Origin: Pedobacter aquae
GTDB taxonomy: Bacteria > Bacteroidota > Bacteroidia > Sphingobacteriales > Sphingobacteriaceae
Assembly (NCBI RefSeq): GCF_008195825.1
Contig: NZ_CP043329.1
Span: forward strand, 3,162,001-3,226,000
Length of the DNA stretch: 64,000 nucleotides
Direction of reading: 5' to 3'
Shown: positions 35,833 to 44,783 of the stretch, piece after piece
How the letters are laid out: each line of letters opens with the position of its first letter
How positions within the stretch are numbered: the first letter of the stretch is position 1
The notes under the pieces: generated by a model
Told to the model about the DNA's origin: nothing
Database searches by the model: none
Seen by the model: the letters and a program-made list of their open reading frames with translations, nothing else
Translations under genes and position numbers: made by a program

Positions 35833-37085
35833 TTATAATCCAAATGCTACTTTTACTTGATCAACAAAATCTAGTTTCTCCCAAGTAAATAGTTCTACTT
35901 CAATGGTTTTTCTTCTCCGTTAGCACCAGTAAAAGTTTTCTTAACAACTTCATTTTTACGCCCCATGTGGCCATAAGCAGCAGTTTCTGCGTAAATTGGG
36001 TTTCTCAACTTTAAGCGTTGCTCAATAAAGTAAGGGCGCATATCAAAAACCTGCGCTACTTTTTTAGCAATCTCGCCATCAGTTAAATCAACTTTTGCAG
36101 TACCATGTGTATTGATAAAAATACCACAAGGCTCTGCCACGCCAATAGCATAAGATACTTGTACCAAAACTTCATCTGCTACACCTGCAGCAACAAGGTT
36201 TTTAGCAATATGACGCGTTGCATAAGCAGCAGAACGGTCTACCTTAGAAGGGTCTTTTCCAGAGAAAGCGCCACCACCATGTGCGCCTTTACCGCCATAA
36301 GTATCAACAATAATTTTTCTTCCTGTTAAGCCAGTATCGCCATGTGGGCCACCAATAACAAACTTACCTGTAGGGTTTATATGATATTTAATTTGAGTGT
36401 TAAATAAAGCTTGAAGCTCAGCTTTTAACTGCTTTTGCACTCTCGGAATCAAAATATGAATCATATCCGATTTAATTTTTGCCAGCATAGCCTCATCCTT
36501 ATCAAAATCATCATGCTGGGTAGAAATCACAATACTATCAATTCTTATTGGTTGATGATGGTCATCATACTCAATAGTTACTTGAGATTTAGCATCCGGA
36601 CGCAAATAAGTAATTTCCTTATTTTCTCTTCTTAAAGCAGCAAGTTCTATTAATAGTTTATGCGCAATGTCTAAAGCCAAAGGCATGTAATTTTCTGTTT
36701 CATTGGTAGCATAACCAAACATCATACCTTGGTCTCCTGCACCTTGTTCCTCTGGTTTAGAGCGGTCTACCCCTTGGTTAATATCTTGAGATTGCTCATG
36801 AATAGCAGAAAGTATACCGCAAGAATTGGCTTCAAACATGTATTCAGATTTGGTATAACCAATCTTTCTAATCACATCGCGAGCAATTCTTTGAACATCT
36901 AAATAAGTTTTAGATTTTACCTCACCAGCCAATACCACCTGACCTGTAGTAACTAATGTTTCACAAGCTACTTTTGATTCTTTATCAAAAGCTAAAAAGT
37001 TATCAATTAAAGCGTCTGAAATTTGATCCGCAACTTTATCCGGATGACCTTCAGAAACAGATTCTGATGTAAATAAATAAGGCAT
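35833..37085 (-). CDS. metK: S-adenosylmethionine synthetase (frameshifted at T5)
   Basis: MetK makes SAM from methionine and ATP. Motifs are intact: [31 protein letters not shown] and [19 protein letters not shown]. As read, the frame ends at 35895 (EEKPLK). Adding one T to T5 at 35907-35911 restores [17 protein letters not shown] and the family C-terminus VAFGL, ending with TAA at 35833, about 417 residues. Because metK is normally essential, the break is probably a consensus error. A candidate SAM riboswitch occupies its leader. Confidence 0.93.
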
Positions 37086-37149
37086 ATTAAATAAAATTTA
37101 ATTTCAAAAAAATTGGGAATAGAAGAAAGACTGCTGATGGTAAAAGCAA

Positions 37150-37218
37150 TTTTGGCTTTAGCACTTTTTAATGTGGTTGCAATCCTGGCTTTAGAAGCGT
37201 CTCAAATCATTCCACTTG
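37150..37218 (-). promoter_or_regulatory. candidate SAM-II-type (long-loop) riboswitch in metK leader
   Basis: Minus-strand leader. P1 GTGG (37212-37215) can pair with CCAC (37173-37176). The loop starts with ATGATTTG, compared with the SAM-II GAUUUAA segment, and ends with ATTGCA directly before the P1 3' strand, as in SAM-II (AUUGCA-AGCG). After P1 comes an A-rich linker and GCTAAA (complement of 37157-37162), the SAM-II AGCUAAA segment. The loop is longer than in proteobacterial SAM-II; long-loop versions are known in Bacteroidota. Position before metK fits feedback by SAM. Confidence 0.65.
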
Positions 37219-37224
37219 AAGGCA

Positions 37225-37232
37225 CAAAGGTA
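37225..37232 (-). promoter_or_regulatory. -7 promoter element for metK
   Basis: On the minus strand this reads TACCTTTG, matching TAnnTTTG. Transcription would start just before the candidate riboswitch, giving a leader of about 130 nt. Confidence 0.55.
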
Positions 37233-37298
37233 TAACAATTTTTATTTTTTTAGAAATTAGAATTACTTTGCATGCATGTACTTAATTAGGTTAAAGTT

Positions 37299-38171
37299 TT
37301 GAGAAGCAGGATTCTTTTTATTGTAAATCCTATTTCAGGAGGGCAGGTTAAAACCTTTATGCCATCACTGATAGATCAATATCTGGATGATAGTTTATAT
37401 GATGCCGAGATTATTTTTACGGAGTATGCCGGGCATGCAACTAAAATTGCAGAAGAAGCAGTTGCAGCAAACATAGATATTGTAGCATGTGTTGGTGGCG
37501 ATGGTACTATTAATGAAGTAGCGTCGGCTTTAGAATCGTCTGGTAAAACCATGGCTATTGTCCCTTGTGGCTCTGGCAATGGTTTGGCTCGTACCTTACA
37601 AATTCCGCTTGATAATCGTAAGGCAATACAAAGACTTAATACGGCTAAAACTTGTAAAATAGACTCTGGAACTTTTAACGAACGAAAATTCTTCAATATG
37701 GCAGGTATTGGTTTTGATGCTCATATAAGTGCATTATTTGCTGAAGATAAAAACAGAGGTTTTAAAGGATATATACAATCTACATTTAAAGAAATAGCGC
37801 AATACCAAGCACAAGAGTATGAAATTAATGTTGATGGAAAGATTTATACAGAAAAAGCCTTTATGATTAGTATAGCCAATTCATCACAATACGGTAATAA
37901 CGCACACATATCTCCATTTGCATCTTTAAATGATGGTTTATTAGATGTTTGCATTATAAAACCATTTCCAGTATACAAGTTTCCTTTATTAGCCTACCGT
38001 ATGTTTACTAAATTGGCTCATCAATCTAATTATGTTGATATTTATAAAGGTAGAAATATTAAAATCACTAGAGCTACGGAAGGCCCCGTTCATATAGATG
38101 GAGAACCTTTATTTTTTCCAAAAGAGATAACAATAGGTGTTAAACCTTTATCGTTAACTTTATTAGTTTAA
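37299..38171 (+). CDS. diacylglycerol/lipid kinase family protein (YegS/DagK-like)
   Basis: 290 residues from a TTG start; this start is chosen because the family begins with the strand FIVNPISGG found right after it. CVGGDGTINEVASAL (about 65-79) is the kinase GGDGT nucleotide motif and VPCGSGNGLARTL continues it. The C-terminal lobe carries VHIDGEPLFF. Such kinases phosphorylate diacylglycerol or related lipids at the inner membrane. The SUI1-like gene follows 4 nt later. Confidence 0.88.
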   Translation: MRSRILFIVNPISGGQVKTFMPSLIDQYLDDSLYDAEIIFTEYAGHATKIAEEAVAANIDIVACVGGDGTINEVASALESSGKTMAIVPCGSGNGLARTLQIPLDNRKAIQRLNTAKTCKIDSGTFNERKFFNMAGIGFDAHISALFAEDKNRGFKGYIQSTFKEIAQYQAQEYEINVDGKIYTEKAFMISIANSSQYGNNAHISPFASLNDGLLDVCIIKPFPVYKFPLLAYRMFTKLAHQSNYVDIYKGRNIKITRATEGPVHIDGEPLFFPKEITIGVKPLSLTLLV

Positions 38172-38175
38172 GCGC

Positions 38176-38532
38176 ATGAACCATAAAAAGTCAAAAAAAT
38201 TTAACAGCTTCGATGGGATAGTCTTCTCAACCAATCCAGATCATGTATATGAAGCTCCTGATGAAGATAAAGAAGAAAAGCTTGAAAATAAACATCAGGA
38301 TTTAAGAGTGCAATTAGATAAGAAACAAAGAGGCGGTAAAGCCGTAACTTTAATTACAGGTTTTGTAGGTGATTTTGATGATTTAACAGCGCTTGGTAAA
38401 ATGCTAAAAACCAAATGTGGCGTTGGCGGAACAGTAAAAGATGGAGAGATTTTAGTACAAGGAGACTTCAGACAAAAAATAATTGATATTCTTTTAAAAG
38501 AAGGCTATAAAGTGAAAAAAATTGGCGGATAG
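38176..38532 (+). CDS. SUI1/YciH-like translation initiation factor
   Basis: 118 residues. After a charged 50-residue lead, the SUI1/eIF1 fold is plain: KQRGGKAVTLITGFVG, LGKMLKTKCGVGGTVKDG and EILVQGDFRQKIIDILLKEG. E. coli YciH can influence start-codon selection; its role in Bacteroidota is not established. Probably co-transcribed with the lipid kinase. Confidence 0.88.
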   Translation: MNHKKSKKFNSFDGIVFSTNPDHVYEAPDEDKEEKLENKHQDLRVQLDKKQRGGKAVTLITGFVGDFDDLTALGKMLKTKCGVGGTVKDGEILVQGDFRQKIIDILLKEGYKVKKIGG

Positions 38533-38698
38533 GCCTAAAAAATTACAAGTTTCAACACTAATTATTTAAAAAATTAGCAACTTCTTAATTATAGCAAGCT
38601 AAAAGGGCTTCTATTTGGCTATTTTCTATATGAAGTCAATGTTAATTTTTTGTTCATAATTTGCATTTTTAAATAAAAATAGTTTTAATTGCATTTGC

Positions 38699-38726
38699 AT
38701 TGTCCTCACGAGGGCAATTTTTTTTT
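38699..38726 (+). terminator. intrinsic terminator
   Basis: Stem ATTGTCCT-CACG-AGGGCAAT (one G-T pair) is followed by about nine Ts. It lies 167 nt after the SUI1-like gene, probably ending that operon. Confidence 0.7.
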
Positions 38727-38804
38727 AAAATTGCGTTAATAGAAATCCAGAATCTGCTGAAGAAGTTTAACAAAATTTTAATTGTAAATGATGTGGCAAA
38801 AGAT

Positions 38805-38833
38805 TTGATATTAAAGGATAAATGATAAATTTG
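38805..38833 (+). promoter_or_regulatory. promoter of exbB operon
   Basis: TTTG (38805-38808), 17 nt, then TAAATTTG (38826-38833) matches the Bacteroidota TTTG / TAnnTTTG arrangement. It is 72 nt upstream of the exbB ATG. Confidence 0.6.
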
Positions 38834-38905
38834 TTATTCATCATACAAAAAGAAACCAAGTAACACACATAAAAATTAATTCAAAAACTAAAAATTAAAA
38901 CAAAA

Positions 38906-39733
38906 ATGGCAAACGCACCAAAACCAAGTACAGCTAAGAAAGAGAAATCAGGCGGTTCAAGTATTTTCGCAGGATTAGCTATCGTTATTTGTATAGTTAT
39001 TGCATGGGGACTTTATTTATTTGTGATGGGAAATCCAGCAAACTTTGAAGGAGGAGACCCGGCTAATCACCCACTTCCAGGAAATTATTTCGGTATGGTT
39101 TACAAAGGTGGGGTAGTTGTACCTTTCCTAATGGGTATGTTTTTAATGGTAATCGTGTTTTCTATTGAGCGTTTCTTTGTAATTAGCAAAGCAGCAGGAA
39201 ATGGAAACGTAGATGCTTTTGTTAAAAAAGTACAACAATTTCTTGCTTCTAATAATGTAGAAAGTGCAATTTCTGAGTGCGACAAACAAAAAGGATCTGT
39301 TGCAGCGGTAATTAAATCAGGACTTTTAAAATACAAAGAAGTAGAAATGGATTCTTCTATGGATACAGAACAAAAATGTTTAGCAATCCAAAAAGATATT
39401 GAAGAAGCTACTTCATTAGAAATGCCAATGTTAGAGCAAAACTTAACTGTAATTGCAACATTAGTATCAATTGGTACACTTGCTGGTCTATTAGGAACAG
39501 TTGTGGGTATGATTAAAGCTTTCGGTGCGTTGGCAACTTCTGGTGCTCCGGATCAAGCGGCTTTAGCAAACGGTATATCTGAGGCGTTAATTAATACAGC
39601 TACTGGTATTGGTACTTCTACTTTAGCTATTATTTCTTACAACTTCTTTACTTCTAAAATTGATAGCTTAACTTACTCAATTGACGAAGCAGGTTTCTCA
39701 ATTGTACAAACTTACGCTGCAACTCATAAATAA
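38906..39733 (+). CDS. exbB: MotA/TolQ/ExbB proton channel protein
   Basis: 275 residues with one N-terminal and two C-terminal membrane segments, plus an extra helix near 70-90. The conserved channel domain is LEQNLTVIATLVSIGTLAGL and GTVVGMIKAFGALATSGA, then ISEALINTATGIGTSTLAII. ExbB forms the proton-driven motor with ExbD to energise TonB at the inner membrane. First gene of an exbB-exbD-exbD-tonB cluster. Confidence 0.92.
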   Translation: MANAPKPSTAKKEKSGGSSIFAGLAIVICIVIAWGLYLFVMGNPANFEGGDPANHPLPGNYFGMVYKGGVVVPFLMGMFLMVIVFSIERFFVISKAAGNGNVDAFVKKVQQFLASNNVESAISECDKQKGSVAAVIKSGLLKYKEVEMDSSMDTEQKCLAIQKDIEEATSLEMPMLEQNLTVIATLVSIGTLAGLLGTVVGMIKAFGALATSGAPDQAALANGISEALINTATGIGTSTLAIISYNFFTSKIDSLTYSIDEAGFSIVQTYAATHK

Positions 39734-39813
39734 TAAATTAGTGATACACGCTTTTAAATTCTAAAAGCAATGGTATTAATAAAGTAAAACACTAATTATT
39801 TAAATTTAAGAAG

Positions 39814-40422
39814 ATGCCAAAAGTAAAAATTAAAAGAAAGAGTACCGCGATAGATATGACCGCCATGTGTGATGTGGCGTTCCTATTGCTTACTTTCTTT
39901 ATATTGACGGCAACAGCCAGACAGCCGGAACCACTTCCGGTAGACACCCCTTCTTCTACGGTAACTATTAAGTTACCAGATAGCGATATCTCTATGCTTA
40001 CAGTAGGACAAGGAAAAGTGTTTTTTGGAGTTGTTGGCCAAGATGTAAGGATGAGAGCTCTAGAGAGAATGGCTGAAGAGTATAAAGTTACTTTCACCGA
40101 AGAAGAGAAAAAGCGTTTTGCGCTTGTTGAATCTTTTGGTGTACCTATGGCTAATTTAAAGGAATATATTGCTTTAAATGGCGCCGAGCGTAATAACTTA
40201 AACCAGCCAGGAATCCCTACAGACTCTACAAATAACGAGTTACACCAGTGGATTTTACAGGCCAGATATGCTACAAAAGAGCTTCATGGTCAAGAATTAA
40301 GATTCACTATCAAAGGAGATTCTAATGAAGAATATCCTACGATAAGAAAAGTAGTAGACATACTACAAAAGCAAAACATTAACAAATTTAGTTTAGTAAC
40401 TTCTTTAGAAGGCCTTAACTAA
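39814..40422 (+). CDS. exbD: ExbD/TolR biopolymer transport protein, copy 1
   Basis: 202 residues with one N-terminal membrane helix. The proton-relay aspartate is in DMTAMCDVAFLLLTFFILT (about 15-33). The periplasmic part is longer than in E. coli ExbD (141 aa). It is followed by a second exbD paralogue; two unequal ExbDs are characteristic of Bacteroidota Ton systems. Confidence 0.9.
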   Translation: MPKVKIKRKSTAIDMTAMCDVAFLLLTFFILTATARQPEPLPVDTPSSTVTIKLPDSDISMLTVGQGKVFFGVVGQDVRMRALERMAEEYKVTFTEEEKKRFALVESFGVPMANLKEYIALNGAERNNLNQPGIPTDSTNNELHQWILQARYATKELHGQELRFTIKGDSNEEYPTIRKVVDILQKQNINKFSLVTSLEGLN

Positions 40423-40437
40423 TAAAAATTTACAGCA

Positions 40438-40989
40438 ATGGCAGAATTAGATACCTCCGGCGGGGGTGGCGGTAAAGGTAAAAAGGTAAGAAGTAAAAAA
40501 ATGTCAACCAGAGTAGATTTAACTGCGATGGTGGATTTAGCTTTCTTATTAATTACCTTCTTCATGTTAACCACTACCCTTGCTAAACCACAGGCAATGG
40601 ATATGTTCATGCCAGATAAGGACGATGAACAGAAAGATGAATTACCTGTAAAAGCTTCTAGAACCATGACAGTTCTTTTAGGATCAGACGATAAAATTGT
40701 TTGGTACATGGGCGTTATGGGTTCTACCGCACCAACAGTGGATAACTTTGGAAAAAGCGGAATTCGTCAAGCTTTTATCGATAACAACAAAAAGGTTTTA
40801 GCCCAAACTGGAGATCCTAAAAAAGGATTAATGGTAATTTTAAAACCTACGGATAAGTCTAATTATAAGAACTTCGTTGATCTTTTAGATGAAATCAAAA
40901 TCGCTGGTGTTCCTTCTTATGGTATTGTAAATAAGATAGAGCCAGAGGAATTGAATTTGATGAAAGAGCAGGGAGCTTTTAAAGACTAA
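40438..40989 (+). CDS. exbD: ExbD/TolR biopolymer transport protein, copy 2
   Basis: 183 residues. A Gly/Lys-rich cytosolic lead (SGGGGGKGKKVRSKK) precedes the helix with its channel Asp in DLTAMVDLAFLLITFFMLT. The periplasmic domain ends PSYGIVNKIEPEELNL. It works with copy 1 and ExbB. It begins 15 nt after copy 1. Confidence 0.9.
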   Translation: MAELDTSGGGGGKGKKVRSKKMSTRVDLTAMVDLAFLLITFFMLTTTLAKPQAMDMFMPDKDDEQKDELPVKASRTMTVLLGSDDKIVWYMGVMGSTAPTVDNFGKSGIRQAFIDNNKKVLAQTGDPKKGLMVILKPTDKSNYKNFVDLLDEIKIAGVPSYGIVNKIEPEELNLMKEQGAFKD

Positions 40990-41035
40990 AATATCATTGT
41001 AATTAACACGTTATTAATTAAAAAAGGAAAACATT

Positions 41036-41857
41036 ATGTCTAAATTGGACATCCTAAATCAGAATTGGATAGACATAGTTTTTGAAGGTAGAAACAAAGA
41101 ATACGGAGCTTATCAGCTTCGTAAAGACAATGCTAAAAATACCAACAAAGCTGTGATCATAGGAGGATTGTTTTTTATCCTTGCTATTTCTTCTCCAATC
41201 ATCATAAAGTTGTTAAGCAGCAATGGTGACGAAGAAGATAAAGTATTCCAACAAACAGAGGTAGTACTTGCTACACCTCCGCCAATTGACAAAAAGGCAC
41301 CACCTCCGCCACCTCCGGTAGAGCCACCTCCACCCAAAGTGGATCAGGTAAGGTTCCCGCCTCCAGTTGTAAAACCGGATGATCAGGTAGTAGAGGAAGA
41401 GCCACCAACCATTAAAGATTTGGAAAAAGCAGATCCAGGACAAAAAACTTTAAAAGGTAACCCTGATGCTGATATTCAAATTGAAAACCCAACTTTTGGT
41501 GACGGACCAGTTAACCAAAAAGTAACGGAGGATAGCAATGAAATCTTCACTAACGTGGAGCAACTTCCTAGATTCCCAGGTGGCGATGCAGCATTCGGTA
41601 ATTTCTTAAGAAAGAACTTAATGTATCCTGCGGTTGCTCGTGAGAATAATATACAAGGAAGAGTAATTGTAAACTTCGTTGTGGAGAAAGATGGTTCTCT
41701 AACCGATATTAAAGTATTAAGAGGTTTAGAGGGTGGTTTAAATGAAGAAGCCATCAGAGTATTAAAGAGGACTCCTAAATGGGAGCCAGGAATTCAAAAC
41801 GGACGTCCAGTACGTGTATCGTTTACCATTCCAATCTTGTTCCAATTAAGTGAATAA
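41036..41857 (+). CDS. tonB: TonB energy transducer
   Basis: 273 residues. A conserved N-terminal segment (NKEYGAYQLRKDNAKNTNKA) precedes one membrane helix at about 39-60. A proline-rich spacer (about 82-110, APPPPPPVEPPPP) spans the periplasm. The C-terminal TonB domain (about 185-272) reads LPRFPGGDAAFGNFLRKNL, NIQGRVIVNFVVEKDG and LKRTPKWEPG. It couples ExbBD motion to outer-membrane receptors. The stop overlaps the next start (TAATG). Confidence 0.92.
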   Translation: MSKLDILNQNWIDIVFEGRNKEYGAYQLRKDNAKNTNKAVIIGGLFFILAISSPIIIKLLSSNGDEEDKVFQQTEVVLATPPPIDKKAPPPPPPVEPPPPKVDQVRFPPPVVKPDDQVVEEEPPTIKDLEKADPGQKTLKGNPDADIQIENPTFGDGPVNQKVTEDSNEIFTNVEQLPRFPGGDAAFGNFLRKNLMYPAVARENNIQGRVIVNFVVEKDGSLTDIKVLRGLEGGLNEEAIRVLKRTPKWEPGIQNGRPVRVSFTIPILFQLSE

Positions 41858-42093
41858 TGGAATATCAAAAATTTAGAGATAGACAGAAATCGCCCACAAA
41901 GCGATTTCTGTTCATTTTAGGCCTAACCATGTTTGGCGTATATTTCGCTTTGGGCTTAATGATTATATTTTGGGATAATTTTCCCTTATTAATTGGGGTT
42001 GATAAAGTTTGGAAAATAGCTTTTGCAGTTCTCTTAATTGTTTATTCATTTTTCAGATTTGTAAGGTTGATTAGGCAACAGCAATATGAATAG
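41857..42093 (+). CDS. small two-helix membrane protein
   Basis: 78 residues with two hydrophobic segments (about 16-40 and 50-70) and basic ends (FRDRQKSPTKRF; FVRLIRQQQYE). Not a family I can name. It overlaps tonB by 1 nt and the PstS-like gene by 8 nt, so it is a translation-coupled member of the Ton cluster. Confidence 0.75.
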   Translation: MEYQKFRDRQKSPTKRFLFILGLTMFGVYFALGLMIIFWDNFPLLIGVDKVWKIAFAVLLIVYSFFRFVRLIRQQQYE

Positions 42094-42979
42094 TTTATCT
42101 AAAGCTTTAGCGCTTCTTTTATTATTTTTTTCTATCGGCTGCCAGCAAAGAACGCCAGAATCTCAAGGCGAAGAAAATTATACTTTTGGTACAGCACAGA
42201 TATTAGCTGATGAATCTCTTTATACCATTATAGATGATGAGCATCAAATATTCTCTAACCAGTATAAGAGAGCTCAAATTAAAATGGTTTATAAACCTTT
42301 AAAAGAGGTTTTAGATTTATTTGTGAATGATAGTATCGCCATTGCTGTTCTTCCAAGAGAACTTAAAGCAAATGAGGCTCAATACTTTGAGGATAAAAAA
42401 ATCAAGATTAGAGCAACTAAATTTGCTACTGATGGCATTGCAATTATTACAGGTAAAAGCAATATAGATAGCTTAATTACCTTAGATGAGCTTAAAGCTA
42501 TTTTGTCAGGAAAGTCTAATAATAATATTGATTTAGTATTTGATAACCCCAAGTCTAGTACAGTAGAATACCTCATGGAACTTGCCGCAATAAGCAAATT
42601 GCCAGAAAATAACGTATACGCACTAAAATCTAGTAAAGAAGTTATTCGGTACGTTAAAAATAATCCTAATGCTATAGGCGTTTTAAGTGTAAGTTGGTTA
42701 AAAAGACCAACACCAGATTTGGTAGAGGATATAGAAAAAATTAAATTTATGGCGGTTAAGGATAAAAAGGGCAAATATCAATTACCAACACAAAGTAATC
42801 TAAAAACTGGTTCTTATCCTTTGATAAGAGATTTGTATTTAATAGATTGCCAAGGTAAAGCTGGTTTAGGTACAGGTTTTGCAGCCTTCTTAGCTAGCGA
42901 TATAGGCCAAAGAATTATTTTAAAAGCGGGTATAGCACCAGATTCTTTACCGTCTAGGCAAATAAATGTATATAATTAG
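42086..42979 (+). CDS. PstS-like substrate-binding lipoprotein
   Basis: 297 residues with lipobox FFSIGC (Cys about 19). The body resembles PBP-like/PstS domains: YTIIDDEHQIFSNQYK, ITLDELKAILSGKSN, SKEVIRYVKNNPNAIGVLSV and ASDIGQRIILKAGIAP. No ABC transporter gene is adjacent; such PstS-like genes recur at this position in Bacteroidota exb/ton clusters, and the ligand is not known. Hence phosphate binding should not be assumed. Confidence 0.8.
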   Translation: MNSLSKALALLLLFFSIGCQQRTPESQGEENYTFGTAQILADESLYTIIDDEHQIFSNQYKRAQIKMVYKPLKEVLDLFVNDSIAIAVLPRELKANEAQYFEDKKIKIRATKFATDGIAIITGKSNIDSLITLDELKAILSGKSNNNIDLVFDNPKSSTVEYLMELAAISKLPENNVYALKSSKEVIRYVKNNPNAIGVLSVSWLKRPTPDLVEDIEKIKFMAVKDKKGKYQLPTQSNLKTGSYPLIRDLYLIDCQGKAGLGTGFAAFLASDIGQRIILKAGIAPDSLPSRQINVYN

Positions 42980-43009
42980 AATAGGAACCATAAATTAAAA
43001 ACGAAGATC

Positions 43010-44701
43010 ATGAACATGAATAAGAGAGTTGCGATCGGAGTCATAGGTTTGTTAACGTGGGGAACGGTAACTATGGCTCAGAGTTTACAAGATGCCCGCA
43101 AGGCTGTTACTGCAGAGCAGTTTCAAAAAGCAAAATCAATTTTTAATAACTTAATTACTACTCAAGCTACCAATGCCGAGAATTATTATTATTTCGGTGA
43201 TTTGTACTTACAATTAAATAATCCGGATTCGGCAAAAATCATTTTTAATAAAGGTATTGCTGCCAATCCCAAATTTTCTTTAAACTACATAGGTTTAGGC
43301 GCTACAGATCTTTTTGCAAAAAATGTATCGGCAGCACTGGCAAATTTTGCAAAAGCAACTGCCGATATGAAAAAGAAGGACTATAAAGAGTTCATCTATA
43401 TTGGTAAAGCTTATACCTATGAAGGCTCACAAGATTTAGACAAAGCTTTTGAGTGGTTTAATAAAGCCAAAGAAAATGGCGAAAAAGACCCAGAGTTACA
43501 CATTGCTATGGCTAATGCGTACAAAGCTCAAAAGAAAAATAGTGAAGCCGCTGATGCTTACAGAGCTGCAAAAGGCTATCAGGCAGATTTGCTAATTGTT
43601 GATGTTAATGTTGGTGAAATCTGGACTCAGGCCTATAATTTTGAGTTAGCAGAAACAACTTTAAACGGAGTTATCCAGAAAGACGCAAATTTTGGTCCGG
43701 CATACAGGGCTTTAGCAGAAAACTATTACCGTTGGGCTTCTCAGTTTCCGGCTAAAAGACCAGAGCTTTTACCTAAAGCAAAGGATATGTACTCAAAATA
43801 TCTTGATTTAACAGATCGTTCTTCAGATTCAAGATATAGATATTTAATATTCTTATTAAACGCTACAGACTGGGCTACTTTAGAAAAAGAAGCTAAAAGC
43901 TTTATTAGCCAGTATGGTACAAATCCAGAATATAAATTAGCCGAGAGATTTTTAGGCTACGCTGCTGCAGAAAACGGTAATAGCGATTTGGCTATAGAAA
44001 CGCTTTCTAAGTTTCAAAACTCAGTTGATAAAAGCAGATTAATTGCTACTGATTATGTTTTCTTAGGAAGAGCATACCAAAGTAAAAAGCAAGATTCATT
44101 AGCTATAGGAAGCTATTTAAAAGCTTATGAATTAGATACAACCAATTCAGAGGTTCTTGGTATTATTGCTAAAGCATATTTTGTTGCAAAGAAATACGGT
44201 AAAGCAGCAGAGTTTTATGAGAAAATTTCTAAAAGACCAAATGCATCTTTTACAGATTGGTTTTATTTAGGATACTCTAACTATTTCTACTATGCTATAG
44301 AATTAGCTAACAAACAACCACAAGACGCTGTACAAATAAAGAAAACCTTATTGGTAGCAGACAGCGCCTTTACTTATGTGGCAGAAAAAGCTAAAAATGC
44401 TGATGCTTATTTGTATTTAGCGAGAGTTGAATATTATTTAGACCCAACAGATACTGAGCAAAAAGGCGTTAAAGCTTACGATAAGTATATCGAACTTACT
44501 TTGGCTAAGCAAACGGCTACTCCGCCTGTAGCTTTAACAGAGCGTGATAAAACCAATTTAGTAGAAGCATATTCTTATAATGGCGGTTATTACATCACTA
44601 AAGATAAAGCTAAAGCCAAAGAATATTTTGATAAGGCATTGGCAATAGATCCAGGAAATGCAAAAATTCAGGATGCTTTAAAAGCTTTAAAAGCATCATA
44701 A
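43010..44701 (+). CDS. secreted tetratricopeptide-repeat protein
   Basis: 563 residues with a signal peptide ending near VTMAQ. Many TPR units run through it: AENYYYFGDLYLQLNNPDSA, FGPAYRALAENYYRWA, DYVFLGRAYQSKKQDSLA and AKEYFDKALAIDPGNAKIQ. TPR arrays mediate protein contacts in the periplasm. As last gene of the exb/ton cluster it may scaffold the Ton complex. A terminator follows. Confidence 0.85.
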   Translation: MNMNKRVAIGVIGLLTWGTVTMAQSLQDARKAVTAEQFQKAKSIFNNLITTQATNAENYYYFGDLYLQLNNPDSAKIIFNKGIAANPKFSLNYIGLGATDLFAKNVSAALANFAKATADMKKKDYKEFIYIGKAYTYEGSQDLDKAFEWFNKAKENGEKDPELHIAMANAYKAQKKNSEAADAYRAAKGYQADLLIVDVNVGEIWTQAYNFELAETTLNGVIQKDANFGPAYRALAENYYRWASQFPAKRPELLPKAKDMYSKYLDLTDRSSDSRYRYLIFLLNATDWATLEKEAKSFISQYGTNPEYKLAERFLGYAAAENGNSDLAIETLSKFQNSVDKSRLIATDYVFLGRAYQSKKQDSLAIGSYLKAYELDTTNSEVLGIIAKAYFVAKKYGKAAEFYEKISKRPNASFTDWFYLGYSNYFYYAIELANKQPQDAVQIKKTLLVADSAFTYVAEKAKNADAYLYLARVEYYLDPTDTEQKGVKAYDKYIELTLAKQTATPPVALTERDKTNLVEAYSYNGGYYITKDKAKAKEYFDKALAIDPGNAKIQDALKALKAS

Positions 44702-44710
44702 TAAAAAATA

Positions 44711-44741
44711 AAAAGGGGATAGCTTAAAACTATCCCTTTTT
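44711..44741 (+). terminator. intrinsic terminator of ExbB/TonB operon
   Basis: AAAAGGGGATAG / CTATCCCTTTTT forms an 11-bp stem with one bulged G, followed by T5. It separates the TPR gene from nuoA. Confidence 0.82.
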
Positions 44742-44758
44742 CAATTTGTATTTATCAT

Positions 44759-44766
44759 TATATTTG
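44759..44766 (+). promoter_or_regulatory. -7 promoter element for nuoA
   Basis: TATATTTG fits TAnnTTTG, 17 nt before the nuoA ATG and just after the upstream terminator. The -33 region is not clear. Confidence 0.55.
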
Positions 44767-44783
44767 CGCCAAAATAAAGAATA

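Larger units (their letters stand above)
38533..38905. other. 373-bp intergenic region
   Basis: AT-rich spacer holding an intrinsic terminator (38699-38726) in its first half and the exbB promoter (38805-38833) in its second. No ORF seen. Confidence 0.7.

Noticed and set aside
37137-37235. Plus-strand 32-codon ORF with a hydrophobic helix (MVKAILALALFNVVAILALE)
   Set aside because: It is exactly antisense to the metK leader, whose SAM-II-like landmarks and promoter explain the sequence; no ribosome-binding site or promoter is visible on the plus strand.
40419-41443. Minus-strand open frames opposite the second exbD and tonB genes
   Set aside because: They are shadows of exbD and the proline-rich tonB codons, with Gly- or Trp/Arg-rich low-complexity translations and no family motifs.
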